From positions 12,670 to 76,669 of the forward strand of contig JBJEPS010000026.1 of assembly GCA_051881355.1 (NCBI GenBank): a DNA stretch of 64,000 bases, given 5' to 3'. Every line of letters begins with the position of its first letter. Within the stretch, counting starts at the first letter, position 1. Positions 50,597 through 58,947 of the stretch are shown piece after piece. The translations under genes were made by a program, and so were the position numbers. The notes beneath the pieces were generated by a model. It did no database searches and was not told where the DNA came from. It saw only the letters and a list, made by a program, of their open reading frames with translations. This DNA comes from Fimenecus sp051881355 (GTDB lineage Bacteria; Bacillota; Clostridia; Oscillospirales; Acutalibacteraceae).

Positions 50597-52240
50597 TTGA
50601 AACGATTTCGGAAGTCAGTGGCAGGATTGATGGCAACAGTACTTTTCTTACTGTGCGTTTCAGGGTGCAGTGCGCCGAAAACACAGGCGGTGCAAAAGAC
50701 GCTTGCGGGTGACGCGCAAAGTTTTGATGACAGCAACGGCGTTTCTGTGCATGACCCGTCGTTATTTCGTGCACAGGACGGAACATATTATGTGACGGGT
50801 TCGCATATTGCCTCGGCAAAAAGTGCGGATTTAATCCACTGGAGCACTGTTTCAAGCGGTGTGTTTGACAGTAACTCTACCTTGGTTTTTGAGGGGGAAA
50901 CGCTGCGCGGCGCGTATGCAAAGGCGTTTGCTTGGTGCGATGGTGCGCAGAACCTTTGGGAACGCACGGACGAAGAATGGGAAACCAATGTTTGGGCGTC
51001 GGACATCATTTATAACGAAGCGATGGGCAAGTATTGCTATTATGCCTGCACTTCGGTTTGGGGGACAACGGCGTCCGTGATTTGGTTTGCCACGGCAGAC
51101 AGTCCCGAGGGAACATTTACTTTTGCAGACACGGTTGTTTACAGCGGCTTTAACAAGCGGGAGCGTTTCGGAAAGCCGCGCAACGAAATGCACTATTCCT
51201 TTACCAATCTCGGCACGCTGATTGAAAACGGCGTTTTTACCGAAGACGAGATAGAAAATGCGCCGTGGTACAATGAAAACGGCGACTACGATTGCACCTA
51301 CGGCAAATATCCGAATGCGATTGACCCTGCGCCGTTTTATGACGCGGCAGGAAATCTTTGGCTGGTGTACGGCTCGTTCAGCGGCGGCATTTATGTGATG
51401 CCTTTGGTGGAGGAAACGGGACTGCCCGATTACGCCGCCATGAAAACTGCCACGGGCTATGATATGTATTTCGGTAAGCAGATTACCTGCACAAACGAGC
51501 AGACGGCGGGTACGGGCGAAGGTCCGTTTATTACCTATGACGCCGAAAGCGGCTATTATTATTTGTTCCTTTCCTACGGCGCACTGGGGGCGCTGGACGG
51601 TTACAATATCCGCGAATACCGAAGTGAAACGCCCGACGGTGTGTATGTGGATGCGGCGGGCAAGGACGCGCGCGAAATGCAAAACACGGGTACGCCCATT
51701 CTTGGGAATTATCAGTTTTCGACGGACGCGATAGCGTTTCTGTCGGGTGGGCATTCCTCATGCCTTGTTGATACGGACGGTAGAATTTTTCAAGCCTATC
51801 ACCAACGCTATGCCGATGGGGAGGGGGCGTTCCACAATGTGCAAATCCACCAGATGCTGCGCACAAACAACGGGTGGCTGACGATGCTGCCGCTTATGTA
51901 TAACGGGGAAACGGCAACGGCGGTCAGCCTTTCAGCCCTTACAGGGGAATACGAAACGGTGATATTCACGCCCGAAATCAAAACGGCGACGGATTGGAAC
52001 GGCGTGCAGGAGATTATCCGCCCCACCGAAACGATGAAAATTGCCGCGGACGGTACGGTGACCGTGGGCGGTAAAACGGGTACTTTGCAGTTGGACAGCG
52101 GCGCATATACCTTTACGCTCACCGTTGATGGCGCAACATATCATGGCGCTTGCTGTGTCGGCACGCAAAACGGGGCGCAGAAAATGACGATTTCCGCACT
52201 TTCCGACAATAACCAAACCTTGTGGGCGGTTGCAAAATAA
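50597..52240 (+). CDS. GH43-family lipoprotein (arabinanase-like)
   Basis: This 547-residue protein has a lipoprotein signal with lipobox VSGC (C24). A five-bladed GH43 catalytic domain follows: SVHDPSLFRAQDGTYYVTGS (base D53), NAIDPAPFYDAAGNLWLVYG and the acid region GTGEGPFITYDAESGYYYLF. The last 120 residues form a beta domain often seen after GH43 arabinanases. It probably trims arabinan or arabinoxylan at the cell surface. The TTG start at 50597 follows GGAGGGG. It ends at a palindromic terminator. Confidence 0.88.
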   Translation: MKRFRKSVAGLMATVLFLLCVSGCSAPKTQAVQKTLAGDAQSFDDSNGVSVHDPSLFRAQDGTYYVTGSHIASAKSADLIHWSTVSSGVFDSNSTLVFEGETLRGAYAKAFAWCDGAQNLWERTDEEWETNVWASDIIYNEAMGKYCYYACTSVWGTTASVIWFATADSPEGTFTFADTVVYSGFNKRERFGKPRNEMHYSFTNLGTLIENGVFTEDEIENAPWYNENGDYDCTYGKYPNAIDPAPFYDAAGNLWLVYGSFSGGIYVMPLVEETGLPDYAAMKTATGYDMYFGKQITCTNEQTAGTGEGPFITYDAESGYYYLFLSYGALGALDGYNIREYRSETPDGVYVDAAGKDAREMQNTGTPILGNYQFSTDAIAFLSGGHSSCLVDTDGRIFQAYHQRYADGEGAFHNVQIHQMLRTNNGWLTMLPLMYNGETATAVSLSALTGEYETVIFTPEIKTATDWNGVQEIIRPTETMKIAADGTVTVGGKTGTLQLDSGAYTFTLTVDGATYHGACCVGTQNGAQKMTISALSDNNQTLWAVAK

Positions 52241-52253
52241 AAAGACCATTCTA

Positions 52254-52287
52254 AAAAAGGCAGGTATCCGCGGATACCTGCCTTTTT
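52254..52287. terminator. bidirectional terminator between GH43 and trpB2
   Basis: AAAAAGGCAGGTATCCG and its exact reverse complement are adjacent (52254-52270 with 52271-52287), with T-runs on both strands. Confidence 0.85.
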
Positions 52288-52299
52288 CTGTATGTTACC

Positions 52300-53679
52300 T
52301 TATTCCTGAATGCCGGGGATTTTCGGGAGTTTGTCAAAGCCAACCTGCAAATCTTCGTCAGTCGGAATATAATCGCTCATTGTGCCCTCAATGTAAGAGG
52401 TATATGCAGTCATATCGAAATAGCCTGTGCCCGTAAGCCCGAACAAAATGGTTTTTTCTTCACCCGTTTCCTTGCATTTGAGCGCTTCGTCAATCGCGGC
52501 GCGAATGGCGTGTGCGCTTTCGGGCGCGGGGAGAATGGTCTCAACTTTCGAGAACAGCGTAGCGGCTTCAAACACCTTTGTCTGCTCAACGGCAACCGCT
52601 TCCATATACCCGTCATGATAGAGCTTGGAGAGAATGGGCGACATACCGTGGTAGCGAAGTCCGCCCGCGTGGTTGGGCGAGGGCTTAAATTCACAGCCGA
52701 GGGTATACATTTTTGCCATCGGGGTGATTTTGCCTGTGTCGCAGAAGTCATACGCGTATTTGCCGCGCGTTAAAGAGGGGCAGGACGCAGGTTCTACCGC
52801 GACAATACGCGGATTTGCCTTGCCGGTTAACTTGTCCTGCATAAACGGCGCAATCAAGCCGCCGAGGTTCGAGCCGCCGCCCGCACAGCCGATGACGATA
52901 TCGGGATATTCATCGAGTATTTCCATCGCGGTTTTGGTTTCTAACCCGATAATGGATTGATGTAACAGCACTTGGTTGAGCACCGAGCCCAATACATAGC
53001 GGCAACCGTCTGTGGTGACCGCCTTTTCCACGGCTTCGGAAATCGCCGTGCCGAGAGACCCTGTGTTGTCGGGGTCTGCGGCGAGGATTTTGCGCCCGGC
53101 TTCGGTGGTATTTGAGGGACTCGGCACAATGTCTGCGCCGAAGGTACGGATAATCGCCTGGCGGAACGGCTTTTGCTCATAGGAGCATTTCACCATATAC
53201 ACCGTCAGCGGCAGGTGGAAATAGGCGCACGCTTCGGAAAGCGCCGTGCCCCATTGCCCTGCGCCCGTTTCGGTCGTGAGTGAGGTCAAACCCTGCTCTT
53301 TGGCGTAATAGGCTTGCGCAATCGCGGAATTTAATTTGTGACTGCCCGAGGTGTTGTTGCCTTCGAATTTGTAATAGATTTTGGCGGGCGTGCCGAGCTC
53401 TTTTTCGAGGTTGTACGCGCGAATGAGCGGCGAGGGACGGTAGATTTTATACATTTCCTGAATTTCTTCGGGAATGTCGATATAACGCGTGGTGTTGTCC
53501 ATTTCCTGGTGCGCCAATTCCTTGCAGAATACGGGGTACAAATCTTCCTCTGTCGCAGGCTTGCCTGTTGCGGGATTGATAATCGGGTCGGGCAGTTCTT
53601 TCATATCCGCCCGCAGGTTGTACCATTGTGTAGGCATTTGGTCCTCGGTCAAATATAATCTGTGCGGTACTTTTTTCAT
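52300..53679 (-). CDS. trpB: tryptophan synthase beta subunit, TrpB2 type
   Basis: This 459-residue PLP enzyme makes tryptophan from indole and serine. The length and N-terminal extension (PTQWYNLRADMKELPDPIIN) mark the TrpB2 class that works without TrpA. K115 in NTSGSHKLNSA binds PLP, and GCAGGGSNLGG binds the phosphate. No other trp genes lie nearby, so it may use salvaged indole. ATG 53679 follows AAAAGGAG. It lies 15 bp after malQ, downstream of a T-box leader. Confidence 0.93.
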   Translation of the reverse strand: MKKVPHRLYLTEDQMPTQWYNLRADMKELPDPIINPATGKPATEEDLYPVFCKELAHQEMDNTTRYIDIPEEIQEMYKIYRPSPLIRAYNLEKELGTPAKIYYKFEGNNTSGSHKLNSAIAQAYYAKEQGLTSLTTETGAGQWGTALSEACAYFHLPLTVYMVKCSYEQKPFRQAIIRTFGADIVPSPSNTTEAGRKILAADPDNTGSLGTAISEAVEKAVTTDGCRYVLGSVLNQVLLHQSIIGLETKTAMEILDEYPDIVIGCAGGGSNLGGLIAPFMQDKLTGKANPRIVAVEPASCPSLTRGKYAYDFCDTGKITPMAKMYTLGCEFKPSPNHAGGLRYHGMSPILSKLYHDGYMEAVAVEQTKVFEAATLFSKVETILPAPESAHAIRAAIDEALKCKETGEEKTILFGLTGTGYFDMTAYTSYIEGTMSDYIPTDEDLQVGFDKLPKIPGIQE

Positions 53680-53694
53680 GTTAAAAACTCCTTT

Positions 53695-55194
53695 TTATCG
53701 TTTAAATAAACGGTTTATTTTTTGATAATATGCAGTATCGATTTGGTTAACGGTTTCCTCGGTGGTGCGGAACAGCCAGTTGCCAAAGGCTCTGCCCGGC
53801 ACATTCATACGCGCGTCCGAGCCGAACCCGCAAAGGTCTTGGAATGAAAGCACGGCAAGGCGCGCCGGACTTCTGAATACCGTTTCAATAATTTTACGGC
53901 AGGCGGGGCTTTGAAAGCCGCCCTCGCCCCAATTTTCGCCGTCAAAGCCGCAATAGTCAAGGGCAAAACGGCGGTTGCGTTCGTTTGCCTCCCACAACCA
54001 CGCAAGTAAGGTGGTGTTGTCGTGCGTGCCGACATAGGCAACGCAGTTTTGCGGGTAGTTGTGCGGCAAATGCGTGCTGTCGCAGTCGGGCGAAAAGCCG
54101 AACTGAATGACGCGCATGCCGGGGAATTCGGTGTCTTGCAACAGTTTCACAACATCTTCCCCGAAAGTGCCGAGGTCTTCGGCGACAATCGGCACTTCGC
54201 CGAACGCGTCGAAAATTGCGTCAAACAGTCTTTTGCCCGGACCCTTTTCCCACACACCGTTTTTGGCGGTCTCGCTCTCTGCGGGCACTGCCCAATACGA
54301 GGCGAACGCGCGGAAATGGTCAATGCGCACAGTGTCATACAATTCGCGTGCGCGGGCAATGCGGTCGCACCACCATCGGTAGTTGTCCTTTTCCATAGCG
54401 ACCCAATCGTAAAGCGGATTGCCCCACAACTGCCCGTCGGCGGAAAAATAGTCGGGCGGCACGCCTGAAACGCGCTTGCGCACACAGGTGCGCGCGTCAA
54501 GCTCAAACAAATGGCGGTTACTCCAAACATCGGCGCTGTCAAAGGACACATAAATCGGCATATCGCCGAGAATTTTCACGCCGTGCTCGTTGGCAAACTG
54601 TTTGATTTCGCACCATTGCGTGTGGGCAATGTACTGTTCAAAGCAATAGTAATCGCGCAAATCCTCGACTTGTGCAGTATATGTAACAGCGGTTTCGTAA
54701 ACGCGGTAGGGTTCGTCCCATTCGTACCACGGCAAGCCTTGGAATTTTTCTTTGAAAGCGGCATACAGCGCATAGTCGCCGCACCATCGATTTTCTTCCT
54801 TAAAGCAGCGTACCTGTTCGCGTAGGTTGTCATCTGCATTTTGAAACGCGGCGTGCAACAGTTCGCGGCGGCTGTTCAAAGCAAATTCGTAATCCGCTGT
54901 GTACGGCGAGCCGTAATACACATTGCGTTCAAGCGTTTCTTCGGAAACAAGCCCCATTTCAAAAATTTTATCGGGGCAAATATATAAAGGCGAAATCGCA
55001 AACGCGGCTTCGGACGCATACGGCGAGCCGTAAAAATCCGGCGGCACAAGCGGCAAAACCTGCCAATACGAAAAGCCCATTTCTTTGAGCTTTACAATAA
55101 AGCGTTCGGTTTCCTTTCCGCAAACGCCGATGCCGTAGCGCGACGGCAGAGAGGACAGCGCCATAAGCACCCCCGAGGCTCTCGTATGCAGCAT
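53695..55194 (-). CDS. malQ: 4-alpha-glucanotransferase (amylomaltase)
   Basis: This 499-residue GH77 enzyme moves maltooligosaccharide units in glycogen/maltodextrin metabolism. Motifs include LSSLPSRYGIGVCG at the N-terminus, DMPIYVSFDSADVW, the nucleophile region VRIDHFRAF, the acid VAEDLG and VGTHDNTT. ATG 55194 is 10 nt from AAAGGAG; the GTG at 55203 touches the SD. It is the first gene of an operon with trpB2 and is placed directly behind a T-box terminator. Confidence 0.93.
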   Translation of the reverse strand: MLHTRASGVLMALSSLPSRYGIGVCGKETERFIVKLKEMGFSYWQVLPLVPPDFYGSPYASEAAFAISPLYICPDKIFEMGLVSEETLERNVYYGSPYTADYEFALNSRRELLHAAFQNADDNLREQVRCFKEENRWCGDYALYAAFKEKFQGLPWYEWDEPYRVYETAVTYTAQVEDLRDYYCFEQYIAHTQWCEIKQFANEHGVKILGDMPIYVSFDSADVWSNRHLFELDARTCVRKRVSGVPPDYFSADGQLWGNPLYDWVAMEKDNYRWWCDRIARARELYDTVRIDHFRAFASYWAVPAESETAKNGVWEKGPGKRLFDAIFDAFGEVPIVAEDLGTFGEDVVKLLQDTEFPGMRVIQFGFSPDCDSTHLPHNYPQNCVAYVGTHDNTTLLAWLWEANERNRRFALDYCGFDGENWGEGGFQSPACRKIIETVFRSPARLAVLSFQDLCGFGSDARMNVPGRAFGNWLFRTTEETVNQIDTAYYQKINRLFKR

Positions 55195-55220
55195 TTTATG
55201 CACGCTCCTTTAAAAAATTA

Positions 55221-55470
55221 AAACAAAAAACCTGCCCTTGTAAACACAAGGACAGGTTAAACTCTGAAAAACCTGCGGTACCACCTTGATTGACGGCAAA
55301 AGCCGCCCACCTTTACGGAATACAAACATATTCCTCTTTCTGTAACGGGAAAGCGCCGTTGCATCTTTTCAATGCACCCTCAACGGACCATTTGTCTGCC
55401 TCGTGATTGCGTGCCTTCCACCGCCGCACGCTCGCTGAAAATTCGGTTTGCAGTTTTACTTCCGTTTCAA
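55221..55470 (-). promoter_or_regulatory. T-box riboswitch leader of malQ-trpB2
   Basis: On the minus strand: Stem I base AACGGA/TCCGTT (55466-55461 with 55387-55382) flanking the AGTA loop-E motif, a Stem I tip (GCGTGCGGCGGTGGAAGGCACGC-like, in pieces), the T-box core AAGGTGGTACCGC (55287-55275), and terminator CCTGTCCTTGTG/ACAAGGGCAGG with a T-run (55257-55221). The antiterminator pairs AAGG and CAGGTT with AACCTG and CCTT. The specifier region reads ACAAATGG (55395-55388), so UGG (Trp), AUG (Met) or AAU (Asn) are possible by register. Trp fits trpB2; the UGGU bulge would prefer a tRNA with A73. Confidence 0.85.
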
Positions 55471-55481
55471 CGGTTTAACAC

Positions 55482-55510
55482 ATTAAAACACAGATTTTCG
55501 GATTTGTCAA
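55482..55510 (-). promoter_or_regulatory. promoter of the T-box operon
   Basis: On the minus strand TTGACA (55510-55505), 17 bp and TTTAAT (55487-55482). The -35 overlaps the stop of the upstream small gene. Confidence 0.65.
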
Positions 55511-55761
55511 TCCTTTTTTTCAATTTCTTTCCGTTTCTTTTCCGCCCGTTGTTCATACACAAACAGCGCGAAAAGAGAGAAAAGCAGGGAAATGAGCGTT
55601 TTGATTGCCGCCATATGCCATACAGAAGCCCAAAAGTAGCTTTCTGCCGCCACAGCCTCCGCCGCCGCGTATTTCAGTGGGAAAAAGTAGAAGCTCAACG
55701 CAAGCCAACTGAACAGAAATGTCGCAAAAAAGGTAAAGGTTTTACAGAAAATCTGTTTCAT
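55507..55761 (-). CDS. small two-pass membrane protein (84 aa)
   Basis: This 84-residue protein has two hydrophobic segments (about 6-28 and 48-70) and a highly charged lysine/glutamate tail (RAEKKRKEIEKKD). The ATG overlaps the stop of the beta-propeller gene (ATGA), so its production is tied to that protein. No family is recognised; it may be part of the sigma-factor signalling unit. Confidence 0.75.
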   Translation of the reverse strand: MKQIFCKTFTFFATFLFSWLALSFYFFPLKYAAAEAVAAESYFWASVWHMAAIKTLISLLFSLFALFVYEQRAEKKRKEIEKKD

Positions 55762-57887
55762 TGCATTGTTTCCTCCGCAGAATACGACGGCAGGCTGTAT
55801 GTGCACAGAATTTCGCCGCTGTCGCGGTCAAAAGCGGTCACTGCCGTATCGGACAAGGTATATACCGCGTCGCCGCTGTACGTGACGCGCTGAATTTCGC
55901 TGCTGTATGCGGAATAGGAGCCGTCGCCTTGCGTGCTTTCGGGCATAAAGGTGTTTGTGACTTTCAGTTCGTTGTTATCCACCGTCAGCACACTTGCATA
56001 GGCTTTATTTGTACCGTAGCCGGTGTATTCACAAATCGGTATCGAGAATTCGCCGCTGTCCGAAAAGGTGAGATAGGCTTTGTGGTCGTCTTGCGCTGCA
56101 CTGTAAGAATAGGTGCTTTGACCGCCGTACACCAGCTTGCTGATTTCCTTGGGATTTTCTTTGTCGGAAACATCAAACAGCGAAATTTTAATATGCCTTG
56201 TTGTGCCGTTTTCCGTGCCGTCCTCACCGACGCCGATGAGTAAACCGTCGCTGTACGGGTGTAAATAATTTGAAAAGCCGGGGATTTTCAGTTCGCCTTT
56301 GATTTCTGGGCTTTCGGGGTTACTTAAATCCACCACAAACAGCGGGTCGGTTTGATAAAACGTTACAAGATACGCCGTATCGCCCAAAAACCGCGCGGCG
56401 TAAATCTGCTCGCCTTTGGCAATTCCCGAAAGGGTGCCGACAATTTCCAAATCATGGTTTAGTACGGTAATGCAGTTGCCGTTGTCACCCGTGCTTGTGG
56501 TCGCAATGCGGTAGTAGCCGTTGTAGGCGTCCATCGAAAACTGATTGAGCACCGTGCCTTGGATTTTTGCAGAGCCTTTGTAGCACGCGCCGTTTGTCAG
56601 GTCAAAGGCATACAGCCGTGTGCATATTCGGGAAGAATCGGCAACGACCATCTGATTTTCGGTTATTGTTTCGTTATACTGGGTGCGCGCGACAAGCAGT
56701 GTGTCGCCGTCGCAGTAAATATTGCTTCCGCCGCCGAGCACCGCTTTGACTGCGGGCGTTTCGGTGGGATTTTGCGTATCTATCAAACTGACGGTCAAAT
56801 AGGCGGTGTCGTCTACATTTTCGGGCAGTTTCACATCGTTTACGGGAAACCGCATTTTTTCGCCGTCCTTATAGTAACAAGGGATACAGGCGTTTTTCAT
56901 ATCGATTTCGTCTTTATAAATCGGCACATTGTAGTTGGTCAGCAACAGAAGCGTGTCGCCGTCCATTCTGGAAGAGAGCAGACTGCCGTCCACCGCGTAG
57001 GTATTTAAAAGCGCGGGTGCACTGCGGTCGGAAATGTCGTAAATCGCCGAGATGGTGCGGGTAGCTTCAAACGAATAGGCGTAACACGCACTTGCATATT
57101 CAATTCCGCCGTTTTCAGCGTCATTGTAGCTTTCGGCAAGCACCACCAGCGTGTCTCCGTGCACATAGATTTCGCGGGCGGAAAGGCGTTCGCCGTTCTC
57201 AGCGCCGACAAGTGGGACTGCGGCGGCAAGCGTGACGGTTTCGCGATTTCGAATATCCAGAATTTCTACGCACGGCGTTTCTGTCTGTCGTACAAGATAC
57301 AAAAAGTCGCCGTCATTTTTGAGTATATCCGCTTCGTCTATATTTTCCACTTGCGTATTGGTTTCGCCGTGCGAAGCGGCGGTGCCTGTGGCGGTGTCTG
57401 CGGTGTCGGTTGCCGCGGTATTGCCGCTGTTAAAGGATTCGGCAACTGTGCCGTCGTCGATTTCTAAAACGCTGTATTTTTGCGCGCCGAACAGTCTGAC
57501 CGTATTCTCCCACACACTGCCGCGGGTTTGGGATTTGTACTCCGCCTGCAACGCGGCAAAATAGTCCTCAATTTCCTTGTAATCCGACGGCGAGCGCAAA
57601 TGGGCATCGTCTAAATCCACCGAAACGCTTTGTTGCGGTGTTTGCGGCGTTTCCACCATCGGGGTGTGGTTGAACAACCGTACCCCGCCGACGCCCGCCA
57701 GCACAGCGACCAATACCGCCGCCGCAGAAACGGATACGATACGCGCTGTGCGGTGCTTTTTCTTGGTTTGTTCCGTGTTTTTCACAAGCGCCGCAATGGC
57801 TTCGGGCTGTAAGTTTGCGGGCAAATCAGCTTTTGTATCGTGTTGTATTTTTTGATAAATGTCCTCATACTTTTTTCGGGATTTCAT
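55758..57887 (-). CDS. membrane-anchored beta-propeller protein, putative anti-sigma factor
   Basis: This 709-residue protein has a cytoplasmic head of about 47 residues (MKSRKKYEDIYQKIQHDTKA), one membrane segment (about 50-70), an acidic linker and a large outer beta-propeller of the PF09826 (Beta_propel) type, with blades such as VENIDEADILKNDGDFLYLV and FLGDTAYLVTFYQTDPLFVV. The ATG overlaps the ECF sigma stop (ATGA). Gene order sigma then single-pass membrane protein is the standard sigma/anti-sigma layout, so the short head may hold the sigma factor; that role is inferred. Confidence 0.85.
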   Translation of the reverse strand: MKSRKKYEDIYQKIQHDTKADLPANLQPEAIAALVKNTEQTKKKHRTARIVSVSAAAVLVAVLAGVGGVRLFNHTPMVETPQTPQQSVSVDLDDAHLRSPSDYKEIEDYFAALQAEYKSQTRGSVWENTVRLFGAQKYSVLEIDDGTVAESFNSGNTAATDTADTATGTAASHGETNTQVENIDEADILKNDGDFLYLVRQTETPCVEILDIRNRETVTLAAAVPLVGAENGERLSAREIYVHGDTLVVLAESYNDAENGGIEYASACYAYSFEATRTISAIYDISDRSAPALLNTYAVDGSLLSSRMDGDTLLLLTNYNVPIYKDEIDMKNACIPCYYKDGEKMRFPVNDVKLPENVDDTAYLTVSLIDTQNPTETPAVKAVLGGGSNIYCDGDTLLVARTQYNETITENQMVVADSSRICTRLYAFDLTNGACYKGSAKIQGTVLNQFSMDAYNGYYRIATTSTGDNGNCITVLNHDLEIVGTLSGIAKGEQIYAARFLGDTAYLVTFYQTDPLFVVDLSNPESPEIKGELKIPGFSNYLHPYSDGLLIGVGEDGTENGTTRHIKISLFDVSDKENPKEISKLVYGGQSTYSYSAAQDDHKAYLTFSDSGEFSIPICEYTGYGTNKAYASVLTVDNNELKVTNTFMPESTQGDGSYSAYSSEIQRVTYSGDAVYTLSDTAVTAFDRDSGEILCTYSLPSYSAEETMQ

Positions 57888-58420
57888 TTTGTACACTCCT
57901 TTTCCGACATATATGTACGCAGCTTTTCAAGGGATCTGGAAAGCTTGGAGCGTACCGCACCGGCGGTCAAATCCACCGTCGCGGCAATTTCTTTGGAGGT
58001 AAAGCCCGCCACCGCGGACAACAGCACGATTTGCCGTTCTTCTTCGGTCAAACGAAGGAGCGCATTTTGCAAATCGGTGCGGTCACTTGCCGTCGATTCG
58101 GTATTATCGGGCGCGGGGCTGTCTTCGGGGATTTCGTCCCCGCAAATCGTAAACGTACCGCGGCGCAAGGCAGTTTTTGCGGTGTTTTGAAGGGCTTTGA
58201 AAAAATATGCCTTTACGGCATCAGGTTTTCGGATATTCCGAATGTTGGTATAGACTTTTATACAGGCTTCCTGCACCGCGTCCTCGGCGGTATGTCGGTC
58301 GCGCAGAATTGCATAAGCATAGCGGTACAGTTCCTGTGCATACAGTCCATACAGCGCGCCGAACGCATCTGCGTTCCCGGACTGTGCATCTTTAAATAAT
58401 CGTTTTTCGTTGGAGTCCAT
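57884..58420 (-). CDS. ECF-type RNA polymerase sigma factor
   Basis: This 178-residue protein has sigma region 2 (ALYGLYAQELYRYAYAILRD and RHTAEDAVQEACIKVYTNI) and region 4 (LRLTEEERQIVLLSAVAGFT followed by SKEIAATVDLTAGAVRSKLS). It redirects RNA polymerase in response to an envelope signal. ATG 58420 follows AGAGGGGG. An ECF-like promoter lies upstream, so it probably activates its own operon. Confidence 0.92.
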   Translation of the reverse strand: MDSNEKRLFKDAQSGNADAFGALYGLYAQELYRYAYAILRDRHTAEDAVQEACIKVYTNIRNIRKPDAVKAYFFKALQNTAKTALRRGTFTICGDEIPEDSPAPDNTESTASDRTDLQNALLRLTEEERQIVLLSAVAGFTSKEIAATVDLTAGAVRSKLSRSLEKLRTYMSEKECTK

Positions 58421-58460
58421 TCAAACGCCCCCTCTGCTTTTCAAATCCCTTTCACAAGAA

Positions 58461-58489
58461 TAGACTATCACAGCGGCAAAAGTGTTGCA
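58461..58489 (-). promoter_or_regulatory. candidate ECF-dependent autoregulatory promoter
   Basis: The minus strand reads TGCAACACTTTT, then AGTCTA with 17 bp between AAC and AGTC, resembling the ECF AAC...CGTC pattern, 41 bp before the sigma gene. Confidence 0.45.
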
Positions 58490-58517
58490 AGAAAATTAAA
58501 ATCAAATGTGATAATAT

Positions 58518-58546
58518 TTGATATTTTGCATGGAAAGTTGTATGAT
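58518..58546 (+). promoter_or_regulatory. promoter of the small hydrophobic peptide mRNA
   Basis: TTGATA (58518-58523), 17 bp and TATGAT (58541-58546), giving an untranslated leader of about 117 nt. Confidence 0.65.
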
Positions 58547-58605
58547 TTGTACGGGAAATAAGGGTGCAAAAGGTTTTTTACTCCTTTCACATAGATATCC
58601 GGTCG

Positions 58606-58664
58606 GGGGCCTCCTTTTACGGAGGTGATTTTTCGTACACCTCCTGAACATAACAAAGGAGGTG
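58606..58664 (+). promoter_or_regulatory. SD/anti-SD ladder in the toxin leader
   Basis: Four alternating complementary segments are present: GCCTCC (58609-58614), GGAGGTG (58621-58627), CACCTCC (58638-58644) and GGAGGTG (58658-58664). The last is the ribosome binding site of the peptide. Segment 3 can pair with either 2 or 4, and 1 with 2, so the RBS can be hidden or freed. Segment 2 is a decoy SD without a start codon. Confidence 0.65.
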
Positions 58665-58669
58665 GTTTT

Positions 58670-58801
58670 ATGAGTGATATTACGGTGATTGTTGTTACTG
58701 TATGTTCGACGATTGCTTTGGGCATTCTTGAGAGAATGCTTAAAACGATTACAGATTTTTTACTACATAAAAAAGAAAAAACCGCTCAGCGTCGCAACTG
58801 A
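58670..58801 (+). CDS. small hydrophobic peptide, candidate type I toxin (43 aa)
   Basis: The 43-residue peptide starts MSDITVIVVTVCSTIALGIL, has one membrane segment (about 4-20), an amphipathic stretch and a basic tail (HKKEKTAQRRN), the plan of TxpA/BsrG-like membrane toxins, though I see no clear sequence match. It has a consensus promoter, a long leader with a hidden RBS (AAAGGAGGTGG) and a terminator that begins inside the coding region. A strong convergent promoter lies directly downstream. Toxicity is inferred from this layout only. Confidence 0.65.
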   Translation: MSDITVIVVTVCSTIALGILERMLKTITDFLLHKKEKTAQRRN

Positions 58802-58816
58802 TTAGCGGTTTTTTCT
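58776..58816. terminator. bidirectional terminator overlapping the peptide 3' end
   Basis: AAAAAACCGCT/AGCGGTTTTTT surrounds a 17-nt loop. It has T-runs on both strands and can end both the peptide mRNA and the antisense RNA. Confidence 0.8.
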
Positions 58817-58863
58817 GAACCAATATTCGGGGCGCTCGTCTAGATGATTTGTGCCCTTATTTC
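58776..58863 (-). ncRNA. candidate antisense (antitoxin) RNA
   Basis: Transcription from the convergent promoter at 58898-58870 would start near 58863, run into the 3' end of the peptide gene and stop at the shared hairpin, giving about 88 nt with about 40 nt complementary to the peptide mRNA. The 3'-overlapping arrangement is that of txpA/RatA and bsrG/SR4 in Bacillus. No ORF is present. Confidence 0.5.
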
Positions 58864-58869
58864 TCTTTA

Positions 58870-58898
58870 AGTATAGCGTTTTTGGTAGGCTTTGTCAA
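58870..58898 (-). promoter_or_regulatory. consensus promoter of the antisense RNA
   Basis: On the minus strand TTGACA (58898-58893), 17 bp and TATACT (58875-58870). No protein gene lies downstream of it before the peptide locus. Confidence 0.75.
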
Positions 58899-58947
58899 TA
58901 GTGTGAAATTGGAATTGTAAGATTGCTTCGTTTCGGAGCAGTCTTTT

